Below, piece by piece: positions 38,460-47,556 of a stretch of DNA of 64,000 bases. This stretch comes from Pseudomonas sp. Q11. GTDB taxonomy: Bacteria; Pseudomonadota; Gammaproteobacteria; Pseudomonadales; Pseudomonadaceae. The stretch lies in the NCBI RefSeq assembly GCF_024494355.1, contig NZ_JAKNQY010000005.1:80572-144571 (forward strand), written 5' to 3'. The notes under the pieces are model-generated. The model worked only from the letters and a program-made list of their open reading frames with translations. It was not told the DNA's origin and did no database searches. How positions within the stretch are numbered: the stretch's first letter is position 1; each line of letters opens with the position of its first letter. The translations under genes were made by a program, and so were the position numbers.

Positions 38460-39065
38460 CTACCCCGCGATATACCAATGCCTGTCGCTGACCGTTCCCC
38501 GCAGCGGCACGTCCCAGCTCGCCTGCGCCAACCGTTCGACTTTCTGACATTCATGGGCCAGTCCCAGCAGTGTCGGCTTGCGCCACTGCTTGCGGCGCGC
38601 CAGATACGCCAGGCTGCGGTCATAAAAACCACCGCCCATGCCCAGCCGACCTCCCACATCGTCAAACCCCACCAGCGGCAATAACACCAGGTCCAGCGTC
38701 CAGACCTTGCGTTGCCGGGCGATGTTCATTTGCGGCTCCAGAATACGAAAACGATTGGGTCGCAGCTTTTCGCCGGGGCGGATGCGTTGAAAGGCCATCT
38801 TGGTCTGCGGCCAGGGGCTGAGTACCGGCAGATAAGTGGCCTTGCCCCGGCGCTGGGCGGCGCGCAGCAGCAGGCGCGGGTCGATCTCGCCGTCGTTGGG
38901 CAGGTACAGGGCGATGTGTTTTGCTCGGCGAAACAGCGGGTGCTGGGCCAGTTGCCTGTAGAGCCCGCGAGCAGCTTCACGCTGTTGGGCAGGTGTCAGG
39001 GCGCGACGGGCCTGGCGTAGCAGGCGGCGGAGTTGCGGGCGGGGCAGCAGCGCGGGTTCGGTCAT
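38460..39065 (-). CDS. fau: 5-formyltetrahydrofolate cyclo-ligase
   Basis: A 201-aa enzyme converting 5-formyl-THF to 5,10-methenyl-THF with ATP. Blocks include LRRLLRQARRALTPAQQ, 'IALYLPNDGEIDPRLLLRAAQRRGKATYLPVL' and the nucleotide-binding 'DLVLLPLVGFDDVGGRLGMGGGFYDRSL'. Together with the upstream 6S RNA gene it forms the ssrS-fau unit that is conserved in Gammaproteobacteria. It starts with ATG at 39065. Confidence 0.93.
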   Translation of the reverse strand: MTEPALLPRPQLRRLLRQARRALTPAQQREAARGLYRQLAQHPLFRRAKHIALYLPNDGEIDPRLLLRAAQRRGKATYLPVLSPWPQTKMAFQRIRPGEKLRPNRFRILEPQMNIARQRKVWTLDLVLLPLVGFDDVGGRLGMGGGFYDRSLAYLARRKQWRKPTLLGLAHECQKVERLAQASWDVPLRGTVSDRHWYIAG

Positions 39066-39146
39066 ATCGATATTTCACGCAATCGGTGGCGACAGCACAG
39101 CGTAACCGCAAAGCACGGCGCTCAGAAATGCCTGCACCAGACACAA

Positions 39147-39173
39147 CAATGCCAGTCTTGATGACTGGCATTG
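39147..39173 (-). terminator. Stem-loop terminator between ssrS and fau
   Basis: CAATGCCAGTC/GACTGGCATTG form a perfect 11-bp stem with a 5-base loop just downstream of the 6S RNA 3' end. Reading on the minus strand it is followed by TTGTGTC, only a weak T-tract, so partial read-through into fau is possible. Confidence 0.75.
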
Positions 39174-39182
39174 TGAGAATCA

Positions 39183-39361
39183 GGCTCCCCGGATGAACCG
39201 CTGTCGGCTTAGCCCTTGAACCCGAAAGTTCAAGGTGGAAGTTGCAGGGGGCGTTAAGGCTTTCCGTCAAGCGGACATGCACACCGGCCCCAACGTGCAA
39301 CTCCCGTGGTTGTGCGTATCGGCTCAGGGACATCACCAACTGGCAAGCACCCCAGGGAGTG
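39183..39361 (-). ncRNA. ssrS: 6S RNA
   Basis: The non-coding 326-base gap between zapA and fau holds a sequence with 6S features. On the minus strand it includes CACTCCCTGGGGTGC, GATGTCCCTGAGCCGA, GTTGCACGTTGGGGCCGGTG, GAAAGCCTTAACGCCCCC and AAGTTCGGGTTCAAGGGC-like loop arms, and it ends near CATCCGGGGAGCC, whose GGGGAG pairs with the 5' CTCCC to close the molecule. A TATACT -10 element at 39367-39372 places the start near 39361. 6S RNA binds sigma-70 RNA polymerase in stationary phase. The ends are estimated to within a few bases. Confidence 0.88.
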
Positions 39362-39391
39362 ACGCAAGTATACCCCAGGCAGCCTCGCGAA

Positions 39392-39709
39392 TCAGCTCTT
39401 GCTGACGTCCGGGTCAGTGGCCAGTACCAGATCCACCCGATCGAGCAGGTCGCGCACCTGCTCACGAGTCGAGCCGCTGACTTGCACGTCCGGCGTATCC
39501 TGGCGATGCAGCAGCTCGTGGGTGATGTTCAAGGCAGCCATTACAGCAATGCGGTCGGCGCCGATGACTTTGCCGCTGCTGCGGATCTCGCGCATCTTGC
39601 CGTCCAGGTAACGGGCGGCGCTCACCAGGTTGCTGCGCTCTTCCTGGGGGCAGATGATCGAATATTCTTTATCGAGGATCTGCACGGTAACGCTATTGCT
39701 TGAACTCAT
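39392..39709 (-). CDS. zapA: Cell division protein ZapA
   Basis: A 105-aa protein that binds FtsZ and stabilises the Z-ring. It starts MSSSNSVTVQILDKEYSI (globular beta part), then 'ERSNLVSAARYLDGKMREIRSSGKVIGADRIAVMAALNI' and a C-terminal coiled coil (REQVRDLLDRVDLVLA). Its ATG overlaps the stop of the upstream TIGR02449 gene by four bases. The 6S RNA promoter lies just past or inside its 3' end. Confidence 0.94.
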   Translation of the reverse strand: MSSSNSVTVQILDKEYSIICPQEERSNLVSAARYLDGKMREIRSSGKVIGADRIAVMAALNITHELLHRQDTPDVQVSGSTREQVRDLLDRVDLVLATDPDVSKS

Positions 39710-39915
39710 GAGTCTTGCTCCAGGGCCTTGAGGCGCGAAATCATCGATTCGACCTTACGCCGGGCGATTTCGTTTTTTTCAATGAGGTGCGCGCGTTCCT
39801 CGCGCCAGGTCTTTTCCTGAGCTAATAGGAGTCCGTTTTGGCTCTTAAGTTGCTCGACCCGGTCAATTAGCAATTCGAGTCTGGCCATCAGCGCTTGCAG
39901 GTCGGTGTCTTCCAT
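39706..39915 (-). CDS. TIGR02449 family coiled-coil protein (ZapB-like)
   Basis: A 69-aa coiled coil: MEDTDLQALMARLELLIDRV and EQLKSQNGLLLAQEKTWREE with heptad Leu/Ile spacing through the whole length. It is the TIGR02449 family, always next to zapA in Pseudomonas and functionally akin to ZapB in Z-ring cross-linking (inference). The GTG at 39924 is an alternative start three codons upstream. Coupled to zapA by a four-base overlap. Confidence 0.87.
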   Translation of the reverse strand: MEDTDLQALMARLELLIDRVEQLKSQNGLLLAQEKTWREERAHLIEKNEIARRKVESMISRLKALEQDS

Positions 39916-40043
39916 TGTGTCCACTGAAGATTGTGTCTGATGGGGATAAGGGTCGCACAGCCTCTGATAGTCTTGGCGAGTCTGTCGATGTAGGATACAA
40001 GGCCTCCATTCTAGACATAGCGCCGTCTGGCGCCTAGCTGCCC

Positions 40044-40598
40044 ATGCCCATTCAGAATTCCCCGTATCAAGCGTTTGCCACCCTGCTGAGCACCAGCGGT
40101 CATCCCGTCTCGCCTGCCGAACTGCATGGCCTGTTGCTCGGGCGCAGTTGCGCCGGCGCCGGCTTCGATGCCGACGGCTGGCTGGCCGACGCCGCCGAGT
40201 TGCTGGAAGGCGAGCCGGCGGACAACGTGCGCAATGCCCTCATTGGCCTGCAGGAAATGGTCAAGGGTGAGTTGACCAGCGATGACATGACCGTCGTCCT
40301 GCTGCTGCCTACCGATGACGCCCCGTTGGCCGAACGCGCCGTTGCGCTGGGCCAATGGTGCCAGGGCTTCCTCGCCGGCTTCGGCCTGACCCGTCGCGAA
40401 TATGCGTTGAGCGACGAGGCCAAGGAAGTGTTGCAAGACCTGGCGGCGATCTCTCAGGTCCAGGATGCCCTGGAAGAGTCCGATGACGGCGAAAGCGACT
40501 ACATGGAAGTGATGGAGTACCTGCGGGTCGCGCCATTGCTGCTGTTCACCGAGACCAAGAAAACCGATGCAGCGGCCGCCAAGCCATCCTTGCATTAA
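40044..40598 (+). CDS. ygfB: YgfB/YecA family protein (UPF0149)
   Basis: A 184-aa protein starting [20 protein letters not shown], with '[18 protein letters not shown]', '[28 protein letters not shown]' and a strongly acidic C-terminus. These are UPF0149/YgfB blocks; the usual neighbours of ygfB are pepP and ubiH, exactly as here. In P. aeruginosa YgfB has been linked to control of the AmpR/AmpDh3 pathway and beta-lactam tolerance. The gene is divergent from the zapA group and lies 25 bases before pepP. Confidence 0.92.
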   Translation: MPIQNSPYQAFATLLSTSGHPVSPAELHGLLLGRSCAGAGFDADGWLADAAELLEGEPADNVRNALIGLQEMVKGELTSDDMTVVLLLPTDDAPLAERAVALGQWCQGFLAGFGLTRREYALSDEAKEVLQDLAAISQVQDALEESDDGESDYMEVMEYLRVAPLLLFTETKKTDAAAAKPSLH

Positions 40599-40623
40599 TT
40601 TTTAGAGGGAACCCCGTCTGCCC

Positions 40624-41958
40624 ATGATTCATATCCCGAAATCGGAATACAGCCGTCGCCGCAAGGCCCTGATGGCGCAGATGGAACCCAACAGCATCGC
40701 AATCCTGCCCGCCGCCGCCGTTGCGATCCGCAACCGCGACGTCGAGCACGTTTACCGCCAGGACAGCGACTTTCAATACCTCAGCGGCTTCCCCGAGCCG
40801 CAAGCGGTGATTGTGCTGATGCCCGGGCGGGCCCATGGCGAATACATCCTGTTCTGCCGCGAACGCAATGCCGAGCGGGAGTTGTGGGATGGCCTGCGAG
40901 CGGGCCAGGAAGGGGCGATGCGTGACTATGGCGCCGACGATGCATTTCCCATCACTGACATCGACGACATTCTGCCCGGCCTGATCGAAGGCCGTGACCG
41001 GGTGTACTCGGCCATGGGCAGCAACCCGGAATTCGACCGGCACCTGATGGAGTGGATCAACGTGATTCGCTCCAAGGCCCACCTCGGCGCCCAGCCGCCG
41101 AACGAATTCGTTGCCCTGGATCACCTGTTGCACGACATGCGCCTGTATAAATCGGCAGCAGAGCTGAAGGTGATGCGCGAAGCGGCGCGGATTTCCGCCC
41201 AGGCGCACATCCGGGCCATGCAGGCCGCGCGCGCGGGGCTGTACGAGTACAGCCTGGAGGCCGAGCTGGATTATGAGTTTCGCAAGGGCGGCGCGAAAAT
41301 GCCGGCCTATGGCTCGATCGTCGCGGCGGGTCGCAACAGCTGCATCCTGCATTACCAGCAGAACGACGCACTGCTCAAGGACGGCGACCTGGTGTTGATC
41401 GACGCCGGTTGTGAAATCGACTGCTACGCCAGTGATATCACCCGTACCTGGCCGGTCAGCGGCAGGTTTTCGCCCGAACAGAAGGCAATCTACGAAGTGG
41501 TGCTGGCCGCCCAGGAAGCGGCGTTCGCCCAAATCGCGCCGGACAAACACTGGAACCAGGCCCACGAAGCAACAGTGCGGGTCATTACCGAGGGGCTGGT
41601 GCGCCTGGGCCTGCTGGAGGGCGAGGTGGACGAGTTGATCGCCAGCGAAGCCCACCGGGCCTTCTACATGCACCGCGCCGGCCACTGGTTGGGTATGGAC
41701 GTACATGACGTTGGCGAATACCGGGTCGGCGGCGAATGGCGGGTACTGGAAGTCGGCATGACATTGACCGTGGAACCGGGTATCTACATCGCCCCGAACA
41801 ACCGCAACGTAGCGAAAAAATGGCGCGGCATTGGCGTGCGCATCGAGGATGACGTGGTAGTGACCAAGACCGGTTGTGAAATCCTGAGTCACGGCGTACC
41901 CAAGACGGTCGCCGAAATCGAGGCCCTGATGGCCGCCGCCCGGGCTGATGCGGCATGA
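40624..41958 (+). CDS. pepP: Xaa-Pro aminopeptidase P
   Basis: A 444-aa metallopeptidase that removes N-terminal residues before proline. The creatinase-like N-terminal domain (residues 1-170) precedes the pita-bread domain with the metal ligands: DAGCEIDCYASDITRTWPVS (two Asp), HRAGHWLGMDVHDVG (His), LTVEPGIYIAP (Glu) and GVRIEDDVVV (Glu). The stop overlaps the start of ubiH (ATGA), as in other Gammaproteobacteria. Confidence 0.95.
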   Translation: MIHIPKSEYSRRRKALMAQMEPNSIAILPAAAVAIRNRDVEHVYRQDSDFQYLSGFPEPQAVIVLMPGRAHGEYILFCRERNAERELWDGLRAGQEGAMRDYGADDAFPITDIDDILPGLIEGRDRVYSAMGSNPEFDRHLMEWINVIRSKAHLGAQPPNEFVALDHLLHDMRLYKSAAELKVMREAARISAQAHIRAMQAARAGLYEYSLEAELDYEFRKGGAKMPAYGSIVAAGRNSCILHYQQNDALLKDGDLVLIDAGCEIDCYASDITRTWPVSGRFSPEQKAIYEVVLAAQEAAFAQIAPDKHWNQAHEATVRVITEGLVRLGLLEGEVDELIASEAHRAFYMHRAGHWLGMDVHDVGEYRVGGEWRVLEVGMTLTVEPGIYIAPNNRNVAKKWRGIGVRIEDDVVVTKTGCEILSHGVPKTVAEIEALMAAARADAA

Positions 41959-43142
41959 GCCGGGTCAATCTGGCGATCGTCGGCGGAGGCCTGGTAGGCG
42001 CGAGCCTGGCCCTGGCCCTGCAGGCCGGCGCCAAGGCTCGGGGCTGGAAGATCATCCTGATCGAGCCCTTCGCCCCCGGTGATGCCTGGCAGCCGAGCTA
42101 CGATGCCCGTTCCTCGGCGTTGTCCTTCGGGTCCCGGCAGATTTATCAACGCTTGGGTATCTGGCAGGAAGTTTCCCGTCGCGCCGAGCCGATCAAGCAG
42201 ATTCATGTGTCCGATCGCGGACGGTTTTCCACGGCGCGGTTATCGGCCATGGAGGAAGGGGTACCTGCTCTGGGCTACGTGGTGGAAAACGCCTGGCTCG
42301 GCCAGTGCCTGTGGCAAGGGCTGGACACTGAGGTGGTGAGTTGGCGCTGTCCGGCTCAAGTCACCCGAATGGAGCCCATGGTCGGCGGTTATCGTCTGAC
42401 GCTCGATGACGAGACCACCCTGGAATGCGATCTTGCCGTGCTGGCTGACGGTGGTCGTTCCAAGCTGCGCGAACAGCTGGGTGTTGGCGTGCGCAATCGC
42501 CCTTACGGTCAGAGCGCGCTGATTGCCAACATCACCCCCGGCGAAGCCCACAACGGCATGGCCTTCGAACGCTTCACCGACGACGGTCCGATGGCCTTGT
42601 TACCGCTGCCGGAGAACCGTTGCGCGCTGGTCTGGACCCGTCAGGGCATGGACGCGCAACGGCTGGCGGCTCTGGATGAGCGCAGCTTCCTCAGTGAGTT
42701 GCAGGGCGTGTTCGGTTATCGCCTGGGCACCTTGAAACAGGTTGGCGCTCGACATCTTTATCCGTTGGCGCTGGTGGAAGCCGAAGAACAGGTCCGCCCG
42801 CATCTGGCGATCCTGGGCAACGCGGCCCACAGTCTGCATCCGATTGCCGGCCAGGGGTTCAACCTGTCCCTGCGCGATGCCCAGGCCCTGGCCGAAGCCT
42901 TGCTCGACAGTGACAGTGCGCCGGGAGATTTCGCCGTGTTGCAAGCCTATCGCGAGCGTCAGCGGATGGATCAGACCCTGACTGTGGGTTTCTCCGACCA
43001 GGTCACACGCCTGTTCAGCAGCAACCTGCCGCTGGTGTCCCTGGGCCGCAATCTTGGCCTGTTGGGGCTCGACCTGCTGCCCCCGGCCAAGCGCTGGTTC
43101 GCCCGCCAGGCCATGGGGCTGGGGACGCGTCCCGATGCGTGA
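41955..43142 (+). CDS. ubiH: 2-octaprenyl-6-methoxyphenol hydroxylase
   Basis: A 395-aa FAD monooxygenase of ubiquinone synthesis. It has the N-terminal dinucleotide fold LAIVGGGLVGASLALAL, the middle DG motif 'DLAVLADGGRSKLREQLGV' and 'HLAILGNAAHSLHPIAGQGFNLSLRDAQALAEAL', which binds the FAD ribityl chain. The sequence is the UbiH member of the UbiF/UbiH/UbiI group, coupled to pepP by overlap. The next gene at 43204 is a paralogue. Confidence 0.93.
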   Translation: MSRVNLAIVGGGLVGASLALALQAGAKARGWKIILIEPFAPGDAWQPSYDARSSALSFGSRQIYQRLGIWQEVSRRAEPIKQIHVSDRGRFSTARLSAMEEGVPALGYVVENAWLGQCLWQGLDTEVVSWRCPAQVTRMEPMVGGYRLTLDDETTLECDLAVLADGGRSKLREQLGVGVRNRPYGQSALIANITPGEAHNGMAFERFTDDGPMALLPLPENRCALVWTRQGMDAQRLAALDERSFLSELQGVFGYRLGTLKQVGARHLYPLALVEAEEQVRPHLAILGNAAHSLHPIAGQGFNLSLRDAQALAEALLDSDSAPGDFAVLQAYRERQRMDQTLTVGFSDQVTRLFSSNLPLVSLGRNLGLLGLDLLPPAKRWFARQAMGLGTRPDA

Positions 43143-43203
43143 GGTCTGGTTTGATCATTTTTCTCACGGGCGACTCATGTCGCCAGCACAACAGGCTTAA
43201 AGC

Positions 43204-44427
43204 ATGGAATTGCGTGCAGATCTGCTGATTGTCGGCGCCGGTATGGTCGGCAGCGCCCTGGCGCTGGCCTTGCAGGGCAGTGGCTTGCAAGTGCTGTTGC
43301 TCGACGGCAGCCCGATGAGCGTCAAACCCTTCGATCCCCTGACGGTATTCGAGCCGAGGGTCAGTGCCTTGTCGACGGCGAGCCAACGGATCCTTGATCG
43401 CCTGGGGGTCTGGGACGGCATCACCGCCCGGCGCGCCAGCCCCTATACCGACATGCACGTCTGGGACGGCAGCGGCACCGGGCAGATCCATTTCTCGGCG
43501 GCCAGCCTGCATGCCGAGGTCCTGGGACACATCGTCGAAAACCGTGTCGTACAGGATGCCCTGCTGGACCGTCTGCATGACTGCGACCTGGGCCTGCTGG
43601 CCAACGCGCGGCTTGAGCAGATGCGCCGCTCCGGCGATGACTGGTTGCTGACCCTGGCCGATGGCCGCACCCTGCGGGCACCGCTGGTGATCGCCGCCGA
43701 CGGTGCGAACTCCGCCGTGCGTCGCTTGACGGGTGTCGCCACCCGGGAATGGGATTACCTGCACCACGCCATCGTGACCAGTGTGCGCAGCGCCCGGCCT
43801 CATCGAATGACCGCATGGCAACGCTTCACGGACAACGGGCCCTTGGCGTTTCTGCCATTGGAGCGAGACGGCCAGCAGGACTGGTGCTCAATCGTCTGGT
43901 CCACCACCCCTGGCGAGGCGCAGCGGTTGATGGCGCTTGAGGAAGCGGATTTCTGCAACGAGCTGGAGCGGGCCTTCGAAGGTCAACTGGGTGCGGTGCT
44001 GAGCGCCGATACACGTTTGTGCGTACCGCTGCGCCAGCGCCATGCCAAGCGCTACGTGGCCGAAGGGCTGGCGCTGATCGGCGATGCGGCCCACACCATC
44101 CATCCGCTGGCCGGGCAGGGGGTGAACCTGGGTTTCCTGGATGCCGCCGTGCTGGCCGAAGTGCTGCAGCAGGCCGCTGGACGGGGTGAGCGACTGGCGG
44201 ACGTGAAGGTGTTGAGCCGCTACGAGCGCCGACGCATGCCCCATAACCTGGCGTTAATGGCCGCGATGGAAGGGTTTGAACGCTTGTTCCAGGCCGATCC
44301 GTTGCCGGTGCGCTGGTTGCGCAATACCGGGCTGAAACTGGTGGACAGTCTGCCCGAGGCCAAGGCGTTGTTCGTGCGGGAGGCGCTGGGGTTGACCGGG
44401 GACTTGCCGGATTTGGCCAAGGTCTGA
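43204..44427 (+). CDS. ubiI: Ubiquinone-biosynthesis FAD hydroxylase, UbiI/VisC type
   Basis: A 407-aa paralogue of UbiH. It shows LLIVGAGMVGSALALAL, 'PLVIAADGANSAVRRLTGV' and 'GLALIGDAAHTIHPLAGQGVNLGFLDAAVLAEVL'. In Pseudomonas and E. coli the gene after ubiH is visC/ubiI, which hydroxylates C5 of the quinone ring precursor; UbiF-like assignment cannot be excluded without alignment. A 61-base spacer separates it from ubiH. A REP doublet follows. Confidence 0.86.
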   Translation: MELRADLLIVGAGMVGSALALALQGSGLQVLLLDGSPMSVKPFDPLTVFEPRVSALSTASQRILDRLGVWDGITARRASPYTDMHVWDGSGTGQIHFSAASLHAEVLGHIVENRVVQDALLDRLHDCDLGLLANARLEQMRRSGDDWLLTLADGRTLRAPLVIAADGANSAVRRLTGVATREWDYLHHAIVTSVRSARPHRMTAWQRFTDNGPLAFLPLERDGQQDWCSIVWSTTPGEAQRLMALEEADFCNELERAFEGQLGAVLSADTRLCVPLRQRHAKRYVAEGLALIGDAAHTIHPLAGQGVNLGFLDAAVLAEVLQQAAGRGERLADVKVLSRYERRRMPHNLALMAAMEGFERLFQADPLPVRWLRNTGLKLVDSLPEAKALFVREALGLTGDLPDLAKV

Positions 44428-44454
44428 AAGATGGGGTGGGGCTTATGGCCCTCT

Positions 44455-44525
44455 CGCGGGCAAGCCTTGCTCCCACAGGGGGCCATGTGGGACGAGCTTT
44501 TGTGGGAGCAAGGCTTGCCCGCGAT
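44455..44525. repeat. REPIN-type inverted repeat, GCAAGGCTTGCCCGCGA family
   Basis: TCGCGGGCAAGCCTTGCTCC (44454 onwards) and inverted GTGGGAGCAAGGCTTGCCCG are separated by about 30 bases, downstream of ubiI. Confidence 0.87.
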
Positions 44526-44602
44526 GGCGGACGCAAAAAACACAGCACATCGCATGGTTGCAACATTTGGAAACGTGTCTGCCCACTGTTCGATTGAGAA
44601 GG

Positions 44603-44624
44603 TAAATGTGAGTCCTTATCATTT
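44603..44624. promoter_or_regulatory. Candidate Fur box before the iron-binding protein gene
   Basis: On the minus strand AAATGATAAGGACTCACATT matches one arm of the Fur consensus (GATAATGATAATCATTATC) well and the other arm partly. It lies 31-52 bases before the ATG, where iron repression of an iron importer would be expected. Confidence 0.5.
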
Positions 44625-44654
44625 GCGCTCCTTTCCAATCGAGAGACCGCTCCC

Positions 44655-45659
44655 ATGTTGGCATCCAAGCGTCTGCTGTCCGTCCTCGCCTTGACCCTGA
44701 TCGGCTCTACCGCCGCCCAGGCTGCCGATGAGGTGGTGGTCTACTCCTCGCGTATCGATGAACTGATCAAGCCGGTTTTCGATGCGTACACCAAGAAGAC
44801 TGGCGTCTCGGTGAAGTTCATCACCGACAAGGAAGCGCCATTGATGCAGCGGATCAAGGCCGAGGGTGAGAACGCCACCGCCGACCTGCTGCTCACCGTT
44901 GACGCCGGCAACCTCTGGCAGGCCGAGCAGATGGGGATTCTCCAACCGTTCACTTCCAAGGTGATAGACGCCAACATCCCGGCCCAGTACCGTGCGTCTT
45001 CCCATGCCTGGACCGGCCTGAGCCTGCGGGCGCGGACCATTGCCTATTCCACCGACCGGGTTAAACCGGGCGAACTGACCACCTATGAAGCCCTGGCGGG
45101 TAAAGAGTGGGAAGGCCGCCTGTGCCTGCGCACCTCGAAGAAGGTCTACAACCAGTCCTTGACCGCCACCTTGATTGAAACCCACGGCGCGGAAAAGACC
45201 GAGGAAATCATCAAGGGCTGGGTCAAGAATCTGTCCACCGACGTGTTCTCCGATGACACGGCATTGCTTGAGGCCATCAATGCCGGGCAGTGCGACGTCG
45301 GCATCGTCAACACTTACTACTTCGGGCGCCTGCACCAGCAGAAGCCGGACCTGAAGGTCAAGCTGTTCTGGCCGAATCAGGCCGACCGTGGCGTGCACAT
45401 CAACCTTTCGGGCATCGGCCTGACCAAATACGCACCGCACCCGGAAGCGGCGAAGAAGCTGGTGGAGTGGATGACCACGCCTGAGGCCCAGAACATCTTC
45501 GCCGACGTGAACCAGGAGTTCCCGGCCAACCCGAACGTGGAGCCCTCCAAGGAAGTCGCCGCCTGGGGCAAGTTCAAGGCCGACACCCTGCCGGTTGAAG
45601 TGGCGGGTAAACGCCAGGCCGAAGCCATCCGCCTGATGGATCGCGCTGGCTGGAACTAA
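44655..45659 (+). CDS. fbpA: Ferric-iron ABC transporter periplasmic binding protein
   Basis: A 334-aa iron-binding protein with signal peptide [23 protein letters not shown]. The mature part starts [18 protein letters not shown] and contains the iron-ligand Tyr pair in NTYYFGRLH (near residue 215) and '[28 protein letters not shown]', typical of FbpA/FutA/IdiA. It binds Fe(III) in the periplasm and hands it to the permease gene downstream at 45789. A candidate Fur box lies upstream. A hairpin with T-run at 45669-45747 separates it from the permease gene. Confidence 0.93.
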   Translation: MLASKRLLSVLALTLIGSTAAQAADEVVVYSSRIDELIKPVFDAYTKKTGVSVKFITDKEAPLMQRIKAEGENATADLLLTVDAGNLWQAEQMGILQPFTSKVIDANIPAQYRASSHAWTGLSLRARTIAYSTDRVKPGELTTYEALAGKEWEGRLCLRTSKKVYNQSLTATLIETHGAEKTEEIIKGWVKNLSTDVFSDDTALLEAINAGQCDVGIVNTYYFGRLHQQKPDLKVKLFWPNQADRGVHINLSGIGLTKYAPHPEAAKKLVEWMTTPEAQNIFADVNQEFPANPNVEPSKEVAAWGKFKADTLPVEVAGKRQAEAIRLMDRAGWN

Positions 45660-45668
45660 AAAAGCACC

Positions 45669-45747
45669 AAAGATCGCAGCCTGCGGCAGCTTCTACAGAG
45701 GAACGCGTTCCAATGTAGGTGCTGGCGCAGGCTGCGATCTTTTTTTT
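45669..45747 (+). terminator. Hairpin with T-run between fbpA and fbpB, derived from an intergenic repeat
   Basis: AAAGATCGCAGCCTGCGGCA and TGCTGGCGCAGGCTGCGATC pair imperfectly and end in a run of eight T. The same sequence family forms the 37-bp arms at 18323-18425 and the repeat at 7341-7435. It should act as a terminator or attenuator lowering permease expression relative to the binding protein. Confidence 0.75.
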
Positions 45748-45788
45748 GCGGTTTAATAGGCGTTTGCTGACTGCCCCGAGACTTCCCC

Positions 45789-47405
45789 TTGACCCACCCC
45801 GTCCAACGCCGTTGGTACCCTCTGGTTTTTGCTATTGCCGCGCTGGTGCTGTTGCCCTTGAGCGTCTTGTTGCTGTCCTGGCAGAGCATCGACCAGCAAA
45901 TCTGGTCCCACCTCTGGGATACCCAGATGCCACGCTTGTTGGGCAACACCCTGACGCTGATTGTCGGCGTGGGTGTCGGTGTAACGTTGTTGGGCGTCAG
46001 TCTTGCCTGGCTCACCAGCCTGTGTGAGTTCCCCGGCCGACGTTGGCTCGACTGGGCGTTGATGTTGCCGTTTGCGATTCCAGCCTACGTGTTGGCGTTT
46101 GTCTTCGTGGGTTTGCTGGACTTTGCCGGCCCGGTGCAGACATTGATGCGCGAATGGTTCGGCAGCGACCTGCGCCTGCCTCGGGTACGCTCTACCGGCG
46201 GCGTGATCCTGGTGTTGGTCCTGGTCTTTTACCCGTACGTTTATTTGCTGGCGCGAAGTGCGTTCCTGGCGCAAGGCAAAGGATTGATGGAAGCGGCCCG
46301 GGTGCTGGGGCAGTCGCCGTGGCAGGCGTTCTGGCGCGTGGCGCTGCCAGTGGCCCGACCGGCCATCGGTGCCGGCGTGGCGCTGGCATTGATGGAAACC
46401 CTGGCGGATTTCGGCGCGGTGTCGGTGTTCAACTTCGACACCTTCACCACGGCCATCTACAAGACCTGGTACGGCTTCTTCAGCCTCTCCAGCGCGGCGC
46501 AACTGGCCAGCCTGTTGTTGCTGGCGGTGATGCTGGTGCTTTACGGCGAACGCCGCGCCCGAGGCGCCCAGCGTGCCAGCAACGAGCGACCCCGAGTCAA
46601 GGCGCTTTATCACTTGCGCGGCCTCAAGGCTGTGGCGGCCAGCGGTTGGTGCGCCCTGGTGTTCGCCTGTGCATTCGTGATTCCGATGCTGCAATTGGTG
46701 GTGTGGTTCTGGCAACGTGGTCGGTTCGATCTGGACGAGCGTTATGCCGGACTGATCGTCCACACCCTCTATCTGGGTGGGCTGGCGGCGCTAGTCACTG
46801 TTTGCGTCGCCTTGCTGTTGGCTTTCGCCCGACGTCTGGCGCCGACCCGTCCCATTCGCGCCGGCGTCGGCCTGGCGAACCTGGGTTACGCCTTGCCCGG
46901 TTCGGTGCTGGCGGTGTCGATCATGCTTGCCTTCAGCTATCTGGACCGCGAAGTGGTCATCCCCCTGTCAACCTTGCTCGGCGGTGCCGGCAAACCGTTG
47001 CTGTTGGGCAGCCTGTCGGCTCTGCTGCTGGCCTATCTGGTGCGCTTTTTGGCTGTGGCCTACGGTCCATTGGAAAGCAGCCTGGCGCGAATCCGTCCTT
47101 CTTTGCCTGAAGCGGCACGCAGTCTCGGGGTCAGTGGGCCGCGACTGTTTTTCAAAGTGTATCTGCCATTGCTGTTGCCGGGCACCTTGAGTGCGGCGTT
47201 GCTGGTGTTCGTCGATGTGCTCAAGGAAATGCCCGCAACCCTGCTGATGCGCCCGTTCGGCTGGGACACGCTGGCGGTGCGAATCTTTGAAATGACCAGT
47301 GAAGGGGAGTGGGCCAGGGCCGCATTGCCGGCGCTGACCCTGGTGCTGGTGGGGTTGTTACCGGTCATCGGGTTGATACGACGTTCGGCCCATCGAAACA
47401 GCTAG
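45789..47405 (+). CDS. fbpB: Ferric-iron ABC transporter permease
   Basis: A 538-aa inner-membrane permease with about 12 segments arranged as two homologous halves, each with an EAA loop: 'MEAARVLGQSPWQAFWRVALPVARPAI' and 'LPEAARSLGVSGPRLFFKVYLPLLLPG'. This duplicated form is typical of FbpB-type permeases. No ATG lies near the family N-terminus; the best start is TTG at 45789 (MTHPVQRRWYPLVF). The cognate ATPase gene is not in the window. Confidence 0.92.
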   Translation: MTHPVQRRWYPLVFAIAALVLLPLSVLLLSWQSIDQQIWSHLWDTQMPRLLGNTLTLIVGVGVGVTLLGVSLAWLTSLCEFPGRRWLDWALMLPFAIPAYVLAFVFVGLLDFAGPVQTLMREWFGSDLRLPRVRSTGGVILVLVLVFYPYVYLLARSAFLAQGKGLMEAARVLGQSPWQAFWRVALPVARPAIGAGVALALMETLADFGAVSVFNFDTFTTAIYKTWYGFFSLSSAAQLASLLLLAVMLVLYGERRARGAQRASNERPRVKALYHLRGLKAVAASGWCALVFACAFVIPMLQLVVWFWQRGRFDLDERYAGLIVHTLYLGGLAALVTVCVALLLAFARRLAPTRPIRAGVGLANLGYALPGSVLAVSIMLAFSYLDREVVIPLSTLLGGAGKPLLLGSLSALLLAYLVRFLAVAYGPLESSLARIRPSLPEAARSLGVSGPRLFFKVYLPLLLPGTLSAALLVFVDVLKEMPATLLMRPFGWDTLAVRIFEMTSEGEWARAALPALTLVLVGLLPVIGLIRRSAHRNS

Positions 47406-47449
47406 GTGTCAGTCCTACATCATGCGGCTACAATGCGCGGCATTCGGTG

Positions 47450-47468
47450 CGGTCCGCCTGTCGGACCG
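47450..47468 (+). other. Small hairpin in the gcvT leader
   Basis: CGGTCCG/CGGACCG form a perfect 7-bp stem with a 5-base loop, 89 bases before gcvT and downstream of a TACAAT -10-like element (47429-47434). A glycine riboswitch was looked for and not recognised. The role of the stem is unknown. Confidence 0.4.
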
Positions 47469-47556
47469 GGCAACTGAGAGCGTCTGAAACGTTTTTTAAG
47501 CGTTCACGCTACACAGTGCTCGTCCGCACCTTCGCCAAGCCCGGAAGGAGACACCC

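Noticed and set aside
47406..47556. Possible glycine riboswitch before gcvT
   Set aside because: The expected conserved glycine aptamer elements were not found; only a simple 7-bp hairpin is present.
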